From Gemmatimonadales bacterium (GTDB lineage: Bacteria > Gemmatimonadota > Gemmatimonadetes > Gemmatimonadales > GWC2-71-9): a stretch of 41,773 nucleotides of DNA. Positions within the stretch are counted from its first letter, which is position 1. Every line of letters begins with the position of its first letter. Of this stretch, positions 25,085 to 36,200 are shown one piece after another. The notes below the pieces were generated by a model that was not told the DNA's origin, did not search any database, and saw only the letters and a list, made by a program, of their open reading frames with translations. The position numbers were made by a program, and so were the translations under genes. The stretch covers positions 1-41,773 of the forward strand of contig JAICQR010000007.1 in assembly GCA_025937755.1 (NCBI GenBank), written 5' to 3'.

Positions 25085-25957
25085 GGAGCCAGTGGCTGCA
25101 GTGTGGGTTCCTTGTCACTCGGTGGCGGAGTCCGGCGATTTCGCTCGAACTCACGCTCTGCCTGCTTGCGTTCACGAATCTCCCGAATAGTGGTCTTGAA
25201 CTCGGCGAGATTGCTGGACCGCTGCGACGCCTGACGCAGGTCCTCGTACAGCCATTCCGAACGATCAAAGGCGAGAGCTTCATTGCCACCGTACGGAATG
25301 GGCAGGAGCGCCAGCAGCGCGGCCGGAACCTTGAGCCCGGCCACGTGGATCCACTTCGAGTCCAGGCCGAATTTGGCACCGGCGATGTTCGTGGTCCAGC
25401 TGGGCAGCTGCACGCCGCGCGAGGCCGGATCTGCGGCCAGTGAGTCCAGAAACTCCTGGATCACCCGGGTCACCACACTGTCGGCCAGCTCACGGGGATC
25501 TCCCGTCAACCGGGCCGCCAATTCGCGGGGCGGAAGAGGCAGCGGCCGGACCCAGAGCTTGCCACTCGCCAGTGCGGCGCCGATCCGTCCCGGCGCGAGC
25601 CCACCTGCGCTGGCCTCCGGCTCAGTTCCGGACGCCGCTCCATCGGTGTCACGGACGGCGGCGCTCGAATCTGGCCTCCCGCGCTGCGCGGCAGCCGGAG
25701 TGCCGGCCGGTCGCTGCGTTGCCTGGGCTCGCCGCCTGGCTGCCGGCGCTGCTTCGGCGGGAGATGGTTCGGCCGGTGGCGGCTGAACCGGCTCGAGGTA
25801 TACCGGCAATTCCACCATCCGCATGTCGGACGCCGGTGTCTCCAGGCTGACCTGAACCCGCGCAAGGCTTACCACCACCGCGAGCACGATCGCGTGCGCC
25901 AGCAGGCTTGCCGCGAACGCAGGCCAGCCGGCCCGACGATCGCGTGGCAGCTCGAGC

Positions 25958-25974
<17 letters not shown>
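25081..25974 (-). CDS. TonB-like single-pass membrane protein of unknown function
   Basis: A 297-aa protein from a TTG start at 25974, supported by GGAGGGGAG 2-3 nt upstream and a 17-nt overlap with the aminotransferase 3' end. After a short basic cytoplasmic tail there is one membrane helix (FAASLLAHAIVLAVVVSLARV), then a Pro/Ala-rich periplasmic linker (about 50-130) and a folded C-terminal region (about 135-297) ending in a charged helix. The N-terminal 'SLLAHAIVLAVVV' plus proline linker resembles TonB. I do not see a TonB C-terminal domain, so energy-transducer function is not claimed. Confidence 0.65.
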
Positions 25975-27153
<1,179 letters not shown>

Positions 27154-27154
<1 letters not shown>

Positions 27155-27768
27155 CACTCTGCCTCCTGCAGCACGGGGTTGGCCAGCACGCCCACACCCG
27201 GGATCTCCACTTCGATGAGGTCGCCATCGGCCAGGCGGCCGGTCCCGGCCGGCGTACCGGTGGCAACAAGGTCCCCCGGCTCCAGCGTCATGACGCCGCT
27301 GATATAGGCCAGAAGGTCGGGAATGCCGAATACCATGTCGCTCGCAATCGCCCGCTGGCGTTCCTCGCCGTTCAGCCGGGAGACGATCTCCAGTGACTGC
27401 CAGTCCACACCGGGAAGGATGGGAACGCCAACCGGGCAGAATGTGTCGAATCCCTTCGCCCGTCCCCACTGACCGTCGAGCTTCTGCAGGTCGCGCGCGG
27501 TCACGTCGTTCACGCAGGCAAATCCACCGATCGCCGCTTCGGCCTCCGCCAGCGACGCCCGCCGCAGCCGGCGTCCCACCACCACGCCGATCTCGGCCTC
27601 GAACTCGACGTGCTGCGACGCGGCGGGCAGCATGATGGGCTCGCCCGGGCCAATCACGGCGCTGGGCGGCTTGAAGAACAGCATCGGCCGCTCGGGCACG
27701 GCATTGCCCAGTTCCGTGGCGTGCGCGGCGTAGTTGCGGCCCACACAGACGATCTTGCCGGGCGTCAT
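27154..27768 (-). CDS. Fumarylacetoacetate hydrolase (FAH) family protein
   Basis: A 204-aa compact FAH-fold enzyme. VCVGRNYAAHATELGN, metal ligands in EFEAEIGVVVG (Glu, Glu) and NDVTARDLQ (Asp), the GFDTFCPVG loop and the C-terminal TGTPAGTG are all characteristic. Small single-domain FAH proteins include acylpyruvases and oxaloacetate decarboxylases (YcgM/FAHD1 type), which is the likeliest group. It overlaps the helicase stop (ATGA) and is followed by the aminotransferase (TGATG). No aromatic degradation genes are nearby. Confidence 0.88.
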
Positions 27769-30245
27769 ACCGCGGCCCCGATCCCGAACCGGGCGAAAAA
27801 GTCCTCACAGCGTGTCAGCACGGCAGTCCAGTTCCCCACGATCTGCTCCGCGTTGGGAAGTCCGTTCAGCACCAGCGGGCCGTATCGCTTCGTGACGATC
27901 CGGCGGTCGAGCAGGAGCACGACACCCACGTCCTGCTCGGTGCGGATCAGGCGGCCGAAACCCTGCTTGAGCTTGAGCGCGGCATGGGGAAGGAGGTAGT
28001 TGGTGAACCCGTTCTGCCCCTGCGACTCCAGACGTTCCAGCCGGGCGGCGGTGAGCGGCTCGCTCGGTACCTTGAAAGGTAGCTTGGTCAGCACCAGCGC
28101 CCTGAGCGCCCGTCCGGGCACATCGACGCCCTCCCAGAAGGAGTCGGTGCCCAGCAGGATCGCGTTCCCCGCCTCGCGAAACCGGCGCAGCAGCTGGTCC
28201 CGCTGCCCATCGCCCTGCACCAGCAGGGGCCAGCGCGCGCCAATGACCGGGCGGAGCCGGTCGGCGGCGCGACGAAGCGCCGCGTGGCTGGTAAACAGCA
28301 CGAACATGCCGCCGTCGGAGGCCGACGCGAGTTCGCGCACGATCCGGGCGACGGCTTCGTCATGCCCCGCCTCATCTTCCCGGGGATCGGGAACATCGTC
28401 CGGAATCCCGAAGAGGCAGTGCGAGGGAAAGTCAAACGGCGATGGCAGCGTCTCCCGCACCGTCACCGGCGACGATTCGCCGGTAAGCCCCAGCCGTGAC
28501 TCCAGAAACTCGAACTCGCCGCCAGCTGCGAGCGTGGCGCTCGTGAGCACGACCGTGTCCAGCCGGTCGAAGACCAGCTCCCGCAGCACCGCTGCCAAAT
28601 CCAGCGGAACTGACGACAGCGCAACATCCTGCTGCTTCCGCCCACTGCGTTCCATCCACCGCACCGCGGCGGGGCCGCCCGGCACCGGGCGCAGCGTGCG
28701 ATTGAGCCCGTCCGACAAGGCCTCGATCCGGCGCATCACCGCGCGCAGTTCGCGCAGCAGTTGGCCCTGGCGCTCGGTCTCGTTGACCTGCGCCAGCCGG
28801 TCGGCGACGGTCTCGATCAGGTCGCGCATCGCCCGGTACGAGGCCAGCGCCGAGTCCAGCTCAAAGGCGAGCCCATCGGACCAGACTTCGTCGCCGGCAA
28901 AGTCGTCATCCAGCCGCAGCTGCCCGCCCTGCGCCTTGTCGAGCCGCGCCAGCAGCCGGAGAAACAGCTGATCGGTGGCGCGACGCGCGTCGCCCACTGC
29001 CGGCAGCAACCGCTGGGTCAGGAGGTCGAGGCTGGCCTTGCTGAGGAGATCGCTGCGGGTGGCGAGCTCGCGCGCGAGCGTGGGCAGCAGCCCGCGGCCG
29101 TTGCGCTCGAAGCGCGCCAGCAGGCGCCGGGCCGCCCGGCTCGACACCTGGGTGCCGAGATGGCGCGCGGCGACATCCTCGAGGTGATGACCTTCATCGA
29201 GAATCAGCCGCTGGTACGGCGGCAGCACGGCGGCCTCCTGCCAGTTGTCAGCCGCCTGCCGCACCGCGAGGTCAGCCGCGAGCAGGTGATGGTTGACCAC
29301 CACGATGTCGGCTTCCGCTGCGCGACGCCGGGCGCGGAACAGAAAACAGCGGTCGAAGTAGTCGCACTTGGTCCGGGTGCAGAGGTCGGCCTCGGCGCTC
29401 ACCTCGTCCCACACATCCTGGCTGGGCGACGCCGGAAGCTCGCTGAGCGTTCCGTCGGCGGTGCGGCCGGCCCACTCGGCCAGGTCGTACAGTTCGGTCA
29501 GGCGGTCCTGTTCCAGCAGCGTGCGCTGAGCCTGGGTGGCGCTGGCGAGCCGGGAAAGGCAGAGGTAATTGCGCCAGCCCTTGAGCAGCGCGAACGTCGG
29601 CGTGTAGTCGTCGTCGGCCAGCGCCTTGCGCAGCAAGGGGAGATCCTTGCCAACCAGCTGCTCCTGCAGATTGATGGTGTTGGTGCTGACCACGGTGCGT
29701 TCGCGGTTGGCCCGCGCCCACGCAAGCGCCGGCACCAGGTAGGCAAAGGACTTTCCTACGCCGGTGCCCGCCTCGAGCAGCAGCACGCCCCCGTCGTTGT
29801 ACCCGTCAGCCACGTAGGCCGCCATGTCGCGCTGGCTGGGCCGGTCTTCCCACGCGCCCAGCGATCGGGCAATCGCTCCTCCTTCGCCCAGGGTGCCGAG
29901 CACGTCGAAGGGATCGACCCGCACCCGTTCGAGTTCACGGGGCACTTCCACCACGACGTACAGGTCGCTCGCGTCATTGGGGATGATGCCCAGCCCGATG
30001 CCCTCGTCGTGGAGCCGCGCAGCGACATGGAGATCAGCCCCCGACGGCTCCAGTACACCACTGGGATGATTGTGGAGCAGCATCTCGCCCCGCTGTGCCA
30101 TGCCCGAGAGCGCCAGCACGGCTTCCACGGTGCCCCGGGCCACCGGCCGCGCGGCAGTGACAACGCCGTCGCGGTCCACGATGGCCGCAAAGGACACTTC
30201 GCGCCCCCCGGCCGCAGCGATTTCTGCGGCGAGCAGGGCGCGCAC
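27765..30245 (-). CDS. JAMM/JAB domain - DinG/XPD-like helicase fusion
   Basis: An 826-aa protein with two parts. Residues about 1-110 form a JAB/MPN-type domain with candidate catalytic Glu16 and a complete zinc-protease motif H58-x-H60-x7-S-x2-D71. From about 135 comes a DinG/XPD-family SF2 helicase: Q-motif region, Walker A EAGTGVGKS, iron-sulphur-type cysteines (YLCLS... LCTRTKCDYFDRC), motif II LILDEGHH (DEGH, not DEAH), VVLTSATL, DSFWEGVDVPG and QGFGRLIR. The helicase should unwind DNA 5'-3'; the JAMM target is unknown. The annotated GTG start is not certain: the frame is open upstream into a possible non-canonical start 24 nt earlier. Gap to the previous gene is 20 nt. Confidence 0.88.
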   Translation of the reverse strand: MRALLAAEIAAAGGREVSFAAIVDRDGVVTAARPVARGTVEAVLALSGMAQRGEMLLHNHPSGVLEPSGADLHVAARLHDEGIGLGIIPNDASDLYVVVEVPRELERVRVDPFDVLGTLGEGGAIARSLGAWEDRPSQRDMAAYVADGYNDGGVLLLEAGTGVGKSFAYLVPALAWARANRERTVVSTNTINLQEQLVGKDLPLLRKALADDDYTPTFALLKGWRNYLCLSRLASATQAQRTLLEQDRLTELYDLAEWAGRTADGTLSELPASPSQDVWDEVSAEADLCTRTKCDYFDRCFLFRARRRAAEADIVVVNHHLLAADLAVRQAADNWQEAAVLPPYQRLILDEGHHLEDVAARHLGTQVSSRAARRLLARFERNGRGLLPTLARELATRSDLLSKASLDLLTQRLLPAVGDARRATDQLFLRLLARLDKAQGGQLRLDDDFAGDEVWSDGLAFELDSALASYRAMRDLIETVADRLAQVNETERQGQLLRELRAVMRRIEALSDGLNRTLRPVPGGPAAVRWMERSGRKQQDVALSSVPLDLAAVLRELVFDRLDTVVLTSATLAAGGEFEFLESRLGLTGESSPVTVRETLPSPFDFPSHCLFGIPDDVPDPREDEAGHDEAVARIVRELASASDGGMFVLFTSHAALRRAADRLRPVIGARWPLLVQGDGQRDQLLRRFREAGNAILLGTDSFWEGVDVPGRALRALVLTKLPFKVPSEPLTAARLERLESQGQNGFTNYLLPHAALKLKQGFGRLIRTEQDVGVVLLLDRRIVTKRYGPLVLNGLPNAEQIVGNWTAVLTRCEDFFARFGIGAAV

Positions 30246-30265
30246 GCCAGGCGCAATGCGGTCGC

Positions 30266-31558
30266 TCAGGTCTTGAGTTCCTTCTTCTTTGCGGCGGGAA
30301 AGAGCACGTTGTTCAGGATCAGGCGGTATCCCGGCGAATGGGGATGCAACGCGAGGTCGGTGGGCGCGTCACCGATCTGGTGCTGGGGGTCTTCGGGATC
30401 GTGGCCACCGTAGAAGGTCCAGGTCCCCTGCCCCACTTCGCCCCGGATGTACTTGACCCACGGCGCGCCAGGCTCCTCCGCCATTACCGTCACGCCGGGC
30501 TTGAGCGTCCGCCGGTTGAACGACGTGGTAAGGCCGTAGAAGTCGGGAATGACCTGGCGATGGTTCTGCACCAGCATGGTCGGCACCGGGTCGATCTTGG
30601 CGCTGAAGTCGAACAGCGTGAACGCACCGAGCTCCTGGCGGCGATCAGGCGAGTTGACCTGGTGGCCGTCGATATCGGAGAACACCGCCATCGTGGGGCT
30701 CTGCTCCAGCCGGGCATTCTCGAATGCCAGTCCTCGCGACCAGTCCATCCGGGCGTTGGCATCGGCGGCCATCGGCGTACCATCGGCGAAACTCGCGGCG
30801 ATGTCGGTTCCGGCCGACGCCAGCGCCAGGTCGATCGTCTCGGTCGCGGTGCACATGGCGAAGAGAAATCCTCCCTGCTCCACGAAACCGGCGATGCGTT
30901 GCGCCACTGCCCGCTTCTCCTCGGGCACCGACGAGAATCCCAGGGCACGGGCCATGTCCTGGTTGCGCTGCATCATCTCGGTGAGCCACGGCGCGCCGGC
31001 ATAGTTGAGGACGAACTTGGAAAACTGGCCGGTGAAGTCCTCGTGATGAAGGTGGAGCCAGTCGTAGTCCGGCAGGCGGCCCTGGATCACTTCCTGGTCC
31101 CACACCTTTTCATACTTCACGCCCGCGTATTCGAGTGCCATTGTCACTGCGTCGTCCCACGGCGCGGCGTTGGGCGGAGAATAAATCGCCACGCGGGGCG
31201 CCTTCTCCAGCGGCACCGCGTCCATGTTGGCCTGCTCAATCTCGGCGCGGATGCTGGTGACCGCCCCGGCGTCGGCGTCGTGCACGGTCACTCCGGCAAG
31301 CGCCGCATCGCGCGCTGTTGCCGCACTGCCGGGCAGCAGGAACGAGCCGCTGCGGTAGTTGAGCAGCCATTCCACCTTCTCGCCCCGCTCCAGCGCGCGA
31401 AAGGCGACGCCATAGGCCTTGAGGTGATCGGCCTGGGTGTCATCCATGGGCGCAAGCAGCCAGGGCGCGCGGATTGCGCCCAGGCCGCGAAGCGGCGCGG
31501 GGAGCGCCAGCGCGGCGACGGCGGCTGCCGTGGTGCCCATGAAGCGGCGTCGTATCAT
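30266..31558 (-). CDS. Tat-exported protein with amidotransferase-like fold, unknown function
   Basis: A 430-aa protein with a twin-arginine-type signal (MIRRRFMGTTAAAVAALALP). The mature part opens APWLLAPMDDTQADHLKAYG, then VEWLLNYRSGSFLLP. A central alpha/beta region (RVAIYSPPNAAPWDDAV, DYDWLHLHHEDF, GGFLFAMCTATETIDLAL) looks like a class I glutamine-amidotransferase fold with a Cys at the elbow position. The C-terminus has GTWTFYGGHDPEDP and LHPHSPGYRLILNNVLFP. From memory, similar proteins carry the name 'asparagine synthetase B' in other genomes, but no N-terminal Cys nucleophile or PP-loop (SGGxDS) is present here, so I do not use it. Coupled to the TPR gene by ATGA. Confidence 0.72.
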   Translation of the reverse strand: MIRRRFMGTTAAAVAALALPAPLRGLGAIRAPWLLAPMDDTQADHLKAYGVAFRALERGEKVEWLLNYRSGSFLLPGSAATARDAALAGVTVHDADAGAVTSIRAEIEQANMDAVPLEKAPRVAIYSPPNAAPWDDAVTMALEYAGVKYEKVWDQEVIQGRLPDYDWLHLHHEDFTGQFSKFVLNYAGAPWLTEMMQRNQDMARALGFSSVPEEKRAVAQRIAGFVEQGGFLFAMCTATETIDLALASAGTDIAASFADGTPMAADANARMDWSRGLAFENARLEQSPTMAVFSDIDGHQVNSPDRRQELGAFTLFDFSAKIDPVPTMLVQNHRQVIPDFYGLTTSFNRRTLKPGVTVMAEEPGAPWVKYIRGEVGQGTWTFYGGHDPEDPQHQIGDAPTDLALHPHSPGYRLILNNVLFPAAKKKELKT

Positions 31559-33291
31559 GTCGGTGGCACGGCTCCCTTCGCTTCATCCAGCGCACGGCGG
31601 GCTTCCGGCACCGTCGCGCTCTCTGGCCACGTGAGAATCAGGTGTTCCAGCAGGCCTATCGCTTCAGCGGACCTCCGCTGTGCCAGCAGCAGTCGCGCCA
31701 GTTCCAGCTCCGCGGCCGGGGCGGTGGCGGGCAACGCCGAGGCGGCGGCCTTTCGCAAGAGTGCCTCGGCGTCGGTGGAGTCGCCCAGCGAGCCGCGCAC
31801 CGATGCGGCGAGCAGCGTCACCCCAGCGCCGCCCTTCTCGGCGGGAAGCGCGTCGCCGACTTGCTCCAGCACCTTCGCGCCACGAGCAGAGTCGCCCTGC
31901 TCCAGCGCCAGTAGCGCGGCGCCGAGCGCAGGCAACGTGTCGGCGGTGAGGGGCTGCACCAGCGCCAGCAAGGCGGTGCGGTGCGCAGCCTCCTCACGCG
32001 ATCCGGCATACGGTCCGGCGGCCCGGAACAGGTCCACGGCAGTCTTGATATCCCCGCGAAACAGGGCGAGGCGACCTCTGGCGGCGAGACCCTCCACCGT
32101 ACTGTCACCGGCCAGCGCCGCCGCGCCGCGGTCGAGCTGCCCCGCGCGGGCCCAGCCGAGTGCGATGCTCCGGCGCAACGCCTGCCATTCGTCGGCCGGG
32201 AGACGGTCTCGCAGCTTTGCCAGCTCGGCTTCTGCTTCGGCTGGTTTTCCCTCGGAGAGCAGCACACCAATGAGCGTGGAACCAGCACTGGCCGCTGCTG
32301 CCGATCCACTACGTCCAGCTGGCAGGGCAGCGAGCACCCGGCGGGCGGCTGCCTGGTCTCCAGCCTGCTGGTATGCCTGCGCCGCCTCGACCCGGGCCCG
32401 CGCCGCCGCATCGCCTGAGTTGCGCCGAGCCAGTTCCTCCAGTGCCGCGCCGCGGGCACGCGCAGCATCGGGCCGCGTCTGGAGTCCGCTCGCGAAACCC
32501 CGCAAGGCCTCGGAGGCGCGCACCCGATCCGACGGCAGCGCGGCGATCAATACCTTGACCGCTTCGTCGGGATCTCCCCAGCGAGCGAGCAGTCCGGCTT
32601 CCAGCTCGCGCGCCTCGAGGGTGCGCTCCGTGCCCAGCGCCGTTCGGACGGTGGCGCGTTCCCGGACCGGCACCGGCGTCAGGGCGGCCAGGGCTGTCAG
32701 GCGATAGCCAGGGAGCTCGCGCGCAGCAGCGAGCCACTCGCGGGTGGCGCCCGTCCAGTCGCCTTCGCTGGCGCGCAACTGCGCCATGTCGTACGCCATG
32801 GCGTTGTCGTTGCCAAGCTGGACTCGGCCCCACTCCACGGCCCGCTTGGCCTCGGCCCGCTGTCTGGTGCGCACCAATGCCTGTACCAGTTCCCGGTACG
32901 GTGCCGGCTCGCCCTTCGCCATTGCGCTCCAGCCGGCAACCGCCGCTCGCGCGCTGTCGACGTTGCGGTGCGTCACCCAGGCACGGACCAGCACGCTGTA
33001 AGCCGCGGGACTCGGCGCGCGCGCGACGGCGGCCTGCGCCGGGACCAGCATCTCGCCGCTACGATTCAGCGGCTCCAGCGAACGCTCGAGGCCCATCAGT
33101 GCGGTGGCGTCCGCCTGGTTGGCCGCGAGGGCACGCTGGTAGGCCACCGCCGCCGCGGCGAAGTCGCCACGGCGCTCGGCGTCAAGCGCCACACCCAGAT
33201 CGCCAGGAACCTGCGGGCGCTGTGCCATCAACGGCGGGGCGATGCCCACCAGCAGCGTCAACATGAACACGAACGACGCGACCCGAGTCAT
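31555..33291 (-). CDS. Exported TPR-repeat protein
   Basis: A 578-aa protein with a signal peptide (VASFVFMLTLLVGIAPPLMAQ) followed by helical repeats along its whole length. The repeats, for example RRGDFAAAAVAYQRALAANQ and LEQGDSARGAKVLEQVGDALP, fit TPR (A-G-Y-A-P-type spacing), and the last unit LLLAQRRSAEAIGLLEHLILTWP is clear. Such proteins are scaffolds; here presumably periplasmic. The ATGA overlaps at both ends tie it to the DUF4175-like gene upstream and the Tat protein downstream. Confidence 0.85.
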   Translation of the reverse strand: MTRVASFVFMLTLLVGIAPPLMAQRPQVPGDLGVALDAERRGDFAAAAVAYQRALAANQADATALMGLERSLEPLNRSGEMLVPAQAAVARAPSPAAYSVLVRAWVTHRNVDSARAAVAGWSAMAKGEPAPYRELVQALVRTRQRAEAKRAVEWGRVQLGNDNAMAYDMAQLRASEGDWTGATREWLAAARELPGYRLTALAALTPVPVRERATVRTALGTERTLEARELEAGLLARWGDPDEAVKVLIAALPSDRVRASEALRGFASGLQTRPDAARARGAALEELARRNSGDAAARARVEAAQAYQQAGDQAAARRVLAALPAGRSGSAAAASAGSTLIGVLLSEGKPAEAEAELAKLRDRLPADEWQALRRSIALGWARAGQLDRGAAALAGDSTVEGLAARGRLALFRGDIKTAVDLFRAAGPYAGSREEAAHRTALLALVQPLTADTLPALGAALLALEQGDSARGAKVLEQVGDALPAEKGGAGVTLLAASVRGSLGDSTDAEALLRKAAASALPATAPAAELELARLLLAQRRSAEAIGLLEHLILTWPESATVPEARRALDEAKGAVPPT

Positions 33292-36200
33292 CGTGGTGCC
33301 GGCTCCGTGAGCACACGGAAATATTCCACCACGAGCCGGCGCTCCGCCGGCGAAAGCCGCTGGAGTTCATCCCAGTCGGGAAGCCTGGGGCGGTCCCCTT
33401 CGCGCAGCAGGCGGTCGCGCAGTGCCGGTGGCAGCAGGATCTCGCCCGGTTTCGCGCTGGTACTCTCCCGCTCCTTCTGCTCGTCGCGCTCTTCGCCCTC
33501 GAGGGTCCGGCCCGCGTCGAGCATCCGGCGGAACAGCCGCTGCTGCCGCTCGACCGTCTGCTGCGACAGCCTGCCGCTCTCGAGGTCCCGGGCCAGCGCC
33601 TTGGCTTCCTCCGCCAGCGCCCCTGCCGACGGCATGCCACCCTGCGCCCGGAGCCGTTCGAGTTGCTCCGCAACTGCGCGCTGGGCGGCCGCGGCCTGCG
33701 CCAGTTGCCGGCCCATCTGGCCCTGACCCGCACCTGCCATCGGCAGCAGTGACGCCGCCTGCTGTCCCGCCTGTCCCTGCTGCCCCGCCAGCTGGCTCAT
33801 GCGCTGCATCGCTTCCTGCATGCCCGAACCGGAGCCCGAGCCCGCTACGTCATCGCGCGACCGAACCATGTAGTACGCCGCCACGGTCAGCGCGTCCACC
33901 GCCCCACCCGCATGTGTGGTGGCAGTTCGATTGTCGGGAACGGCAGTTGCGAGTGCCGCCCGGGCGCGGGCCATCTCCTGCTGCGCGACCGCAAGCGCGG
34001 GGAGAATGCGAGAAGACACCAGGGCATTCCGGCCTGCCGTTGCCTGCATCTGCGCCAGCACTCGGGCCACGCCATCCTCCAAAGCGCCCTGGGTGGCACG
34101 GGTGTCCGCCGTGGTCTCGCCACCGGTAAACTGACGGCCCAGCTGCAGCTGCCGCTGGGTCAGACGGCTGGTCTCCGCCAGCGCCAGGTCCAGCGCAGCG
34201 AGCACTTCTTCGCGCCATTCATCCTGCATCCCATCCCGCGCCTCCTCCAGCTGCGGGCCCAGCGGGGCCAGCATCTGCTCTGCCTCCTTGCCCGACTGGC
34301 TCGCCCCCTGGCGGTTGCCGGCACTCATCTGGTCCGACGCTTCCTGCATCTTCTGCGCGGCGTGCGATGCCTGCTCAGCTGCCTGGTTGAGTTCTGACTG
34401 GGCTGCCTGGGCAGCATCCTGCGCCGCTGCTTCGCGGAGGTCGGCCGCGAGCGAATCGGCCCGCTCGGCCAGCGCCTGCTCCCACTCCATCGCGGTCCCC
34501 GAGTCGGCGGTGGCTACTTCGGCGTTCCACTGCGCCTGTTCCTTGGCGAGCTCCTTCGCCTCTTCGGCAAGCGCGGTCATCTCGCCCTCGAGGGCGGCGC
34601 GCTCGAACAGCTCGCGACTGCGCTCGAGCGCATCGCGCAACTGCTCCTGCGCCCGGGCCAGTTCTTCGAGCGACTGCCGTGCCTGCTGCGCGTCCAGCTG
34701 GCGCAGCGCCTGTTGCAACTCCGCCAGCTTCTCGCGGAGCTCGGGCGTCAGCGCCTGTTCCAGCTGCTGCCGCACTTCCTCCAGCCGCTGGCGGAACGCG
34801 GGATCGTCCAGCCCAGCCCGCTCGACGGCTTCTTCCAATTGCCGGACAGCCTCCTGCAGCTGCTCCGCCTCCTGCACCAGCTGTTCGGTGGCCTGCGCCG
34901 CGGCCTCGGCGCGCTGCGCCTGCTCGAAACTGAGCGACGCATCCGACTTCTCTCCCGCGCTGTTGCTGTTACGGGGCTGTTCGCGGGAGAGATCCTCGGT
35001 GGTGCGAGCGACATCGCGGCTCCGGTCCGAAAGCGAGTCGAGCCGGCTCGAGATCTCGGCGATGGCTTCGCGCCGGGCATCACGAAGGTCCCCCTCGGTG
35101 GGAACGCGCAGCAGGTACTCGCGCGAACGCCCGGTCTGTGCCGAGGGTGAATTGTCCACGGCGATGGCGCGATAGCGCAGGGTGTCACCCGGTGAGAGCC
35201 GGAAGCCTGCCAGGGCGAGCTCATGTCCCAGGATGGCGTGCTCGGGCCGCCCGTCCAGCGCGATGGGGATTCGGGTTGCCTGAGTCGAGCCATTTCGGCG
35301 AGCCTCGAGGTACACCGCCGACAGACCGTAATCGTCACGTGCATCCAGCACGAGCGGCAGCCGCATCGAGAGCGGGGCAACCGTATCGGCGCCGGGCACC
35401 GGGAGGTCGATCGAAGGTGCGCTGTCGGGCACCAGCCGTACCGGCAACTGCACTGGATCGCCACCCAGGGGCGCACCCGATGCGGTAGTCAGCAGCAGCG
35501 CGTAGACACCGCTGGCTGTGGGCCGAAAACTTCCACTGAATCCATTGCCATCAACGGTGAGCGAGTCGGCTCCGGCGTCCCGCCTCCACTGCGCAGCGAC
35601 CAGTGCGGTCGTCGCTTCTCCCCTGGTGTCGAGGCGGGTGCCTGCCGGCAGCAGGATGGTATCACCGGCGGTGGGGATCGGCTCGTCCTCGAGTCCGAGG
35701 TAGCGCGGATAGCGTGCAGTGACGAGCAGCGAACCCAGAAAGGCCGGCAGCCGCACGCGAACATGCAGCGTGTCGGAAGACTTGCCGCCACTGGTGGCGC
35801 GTGCGTGGAGATCCGCGCGGAGATCGGGGAAGGCGCGCTCCGCGACACCCAGTGAATCGAGCCGTATGGCGACGGGGGTCCAGCTCTCGCCCGTCGCACG
35901 GGTCCACAGCACGGCATCGCGCCGGCCGGGAGCCTCGATCCGAAGCCGCACGTCGGCTCCGCGATCGACCGCGTCGGCGCTGGCCGACAATCGCACCGGC
36001 TGCGCTGCATCACGCAGTGCCCGCGCCGGACTCCAGAGCGCGCGCCCCGGTCCGCGCCATGGCTGGGCACTGCCCAGCAGCGCTCCACCCAGCAGCAGCA
36101 CACCCACGCTGCGAAGCAGCCTGGTGCCCAGCGGACGAGACACAGGCTCCAGGGCTGCAGCACCATCGCGGCGGAGTTCTTCCGCCCGTGCACCATCGGC

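Noticed and set aside
30266-31558. Calling this gene asparagine synthetase B
   Set aside because: There is a Tat-type signal, no N-terminal catalytic Cys and no ATP-pyrophosphatase loop.
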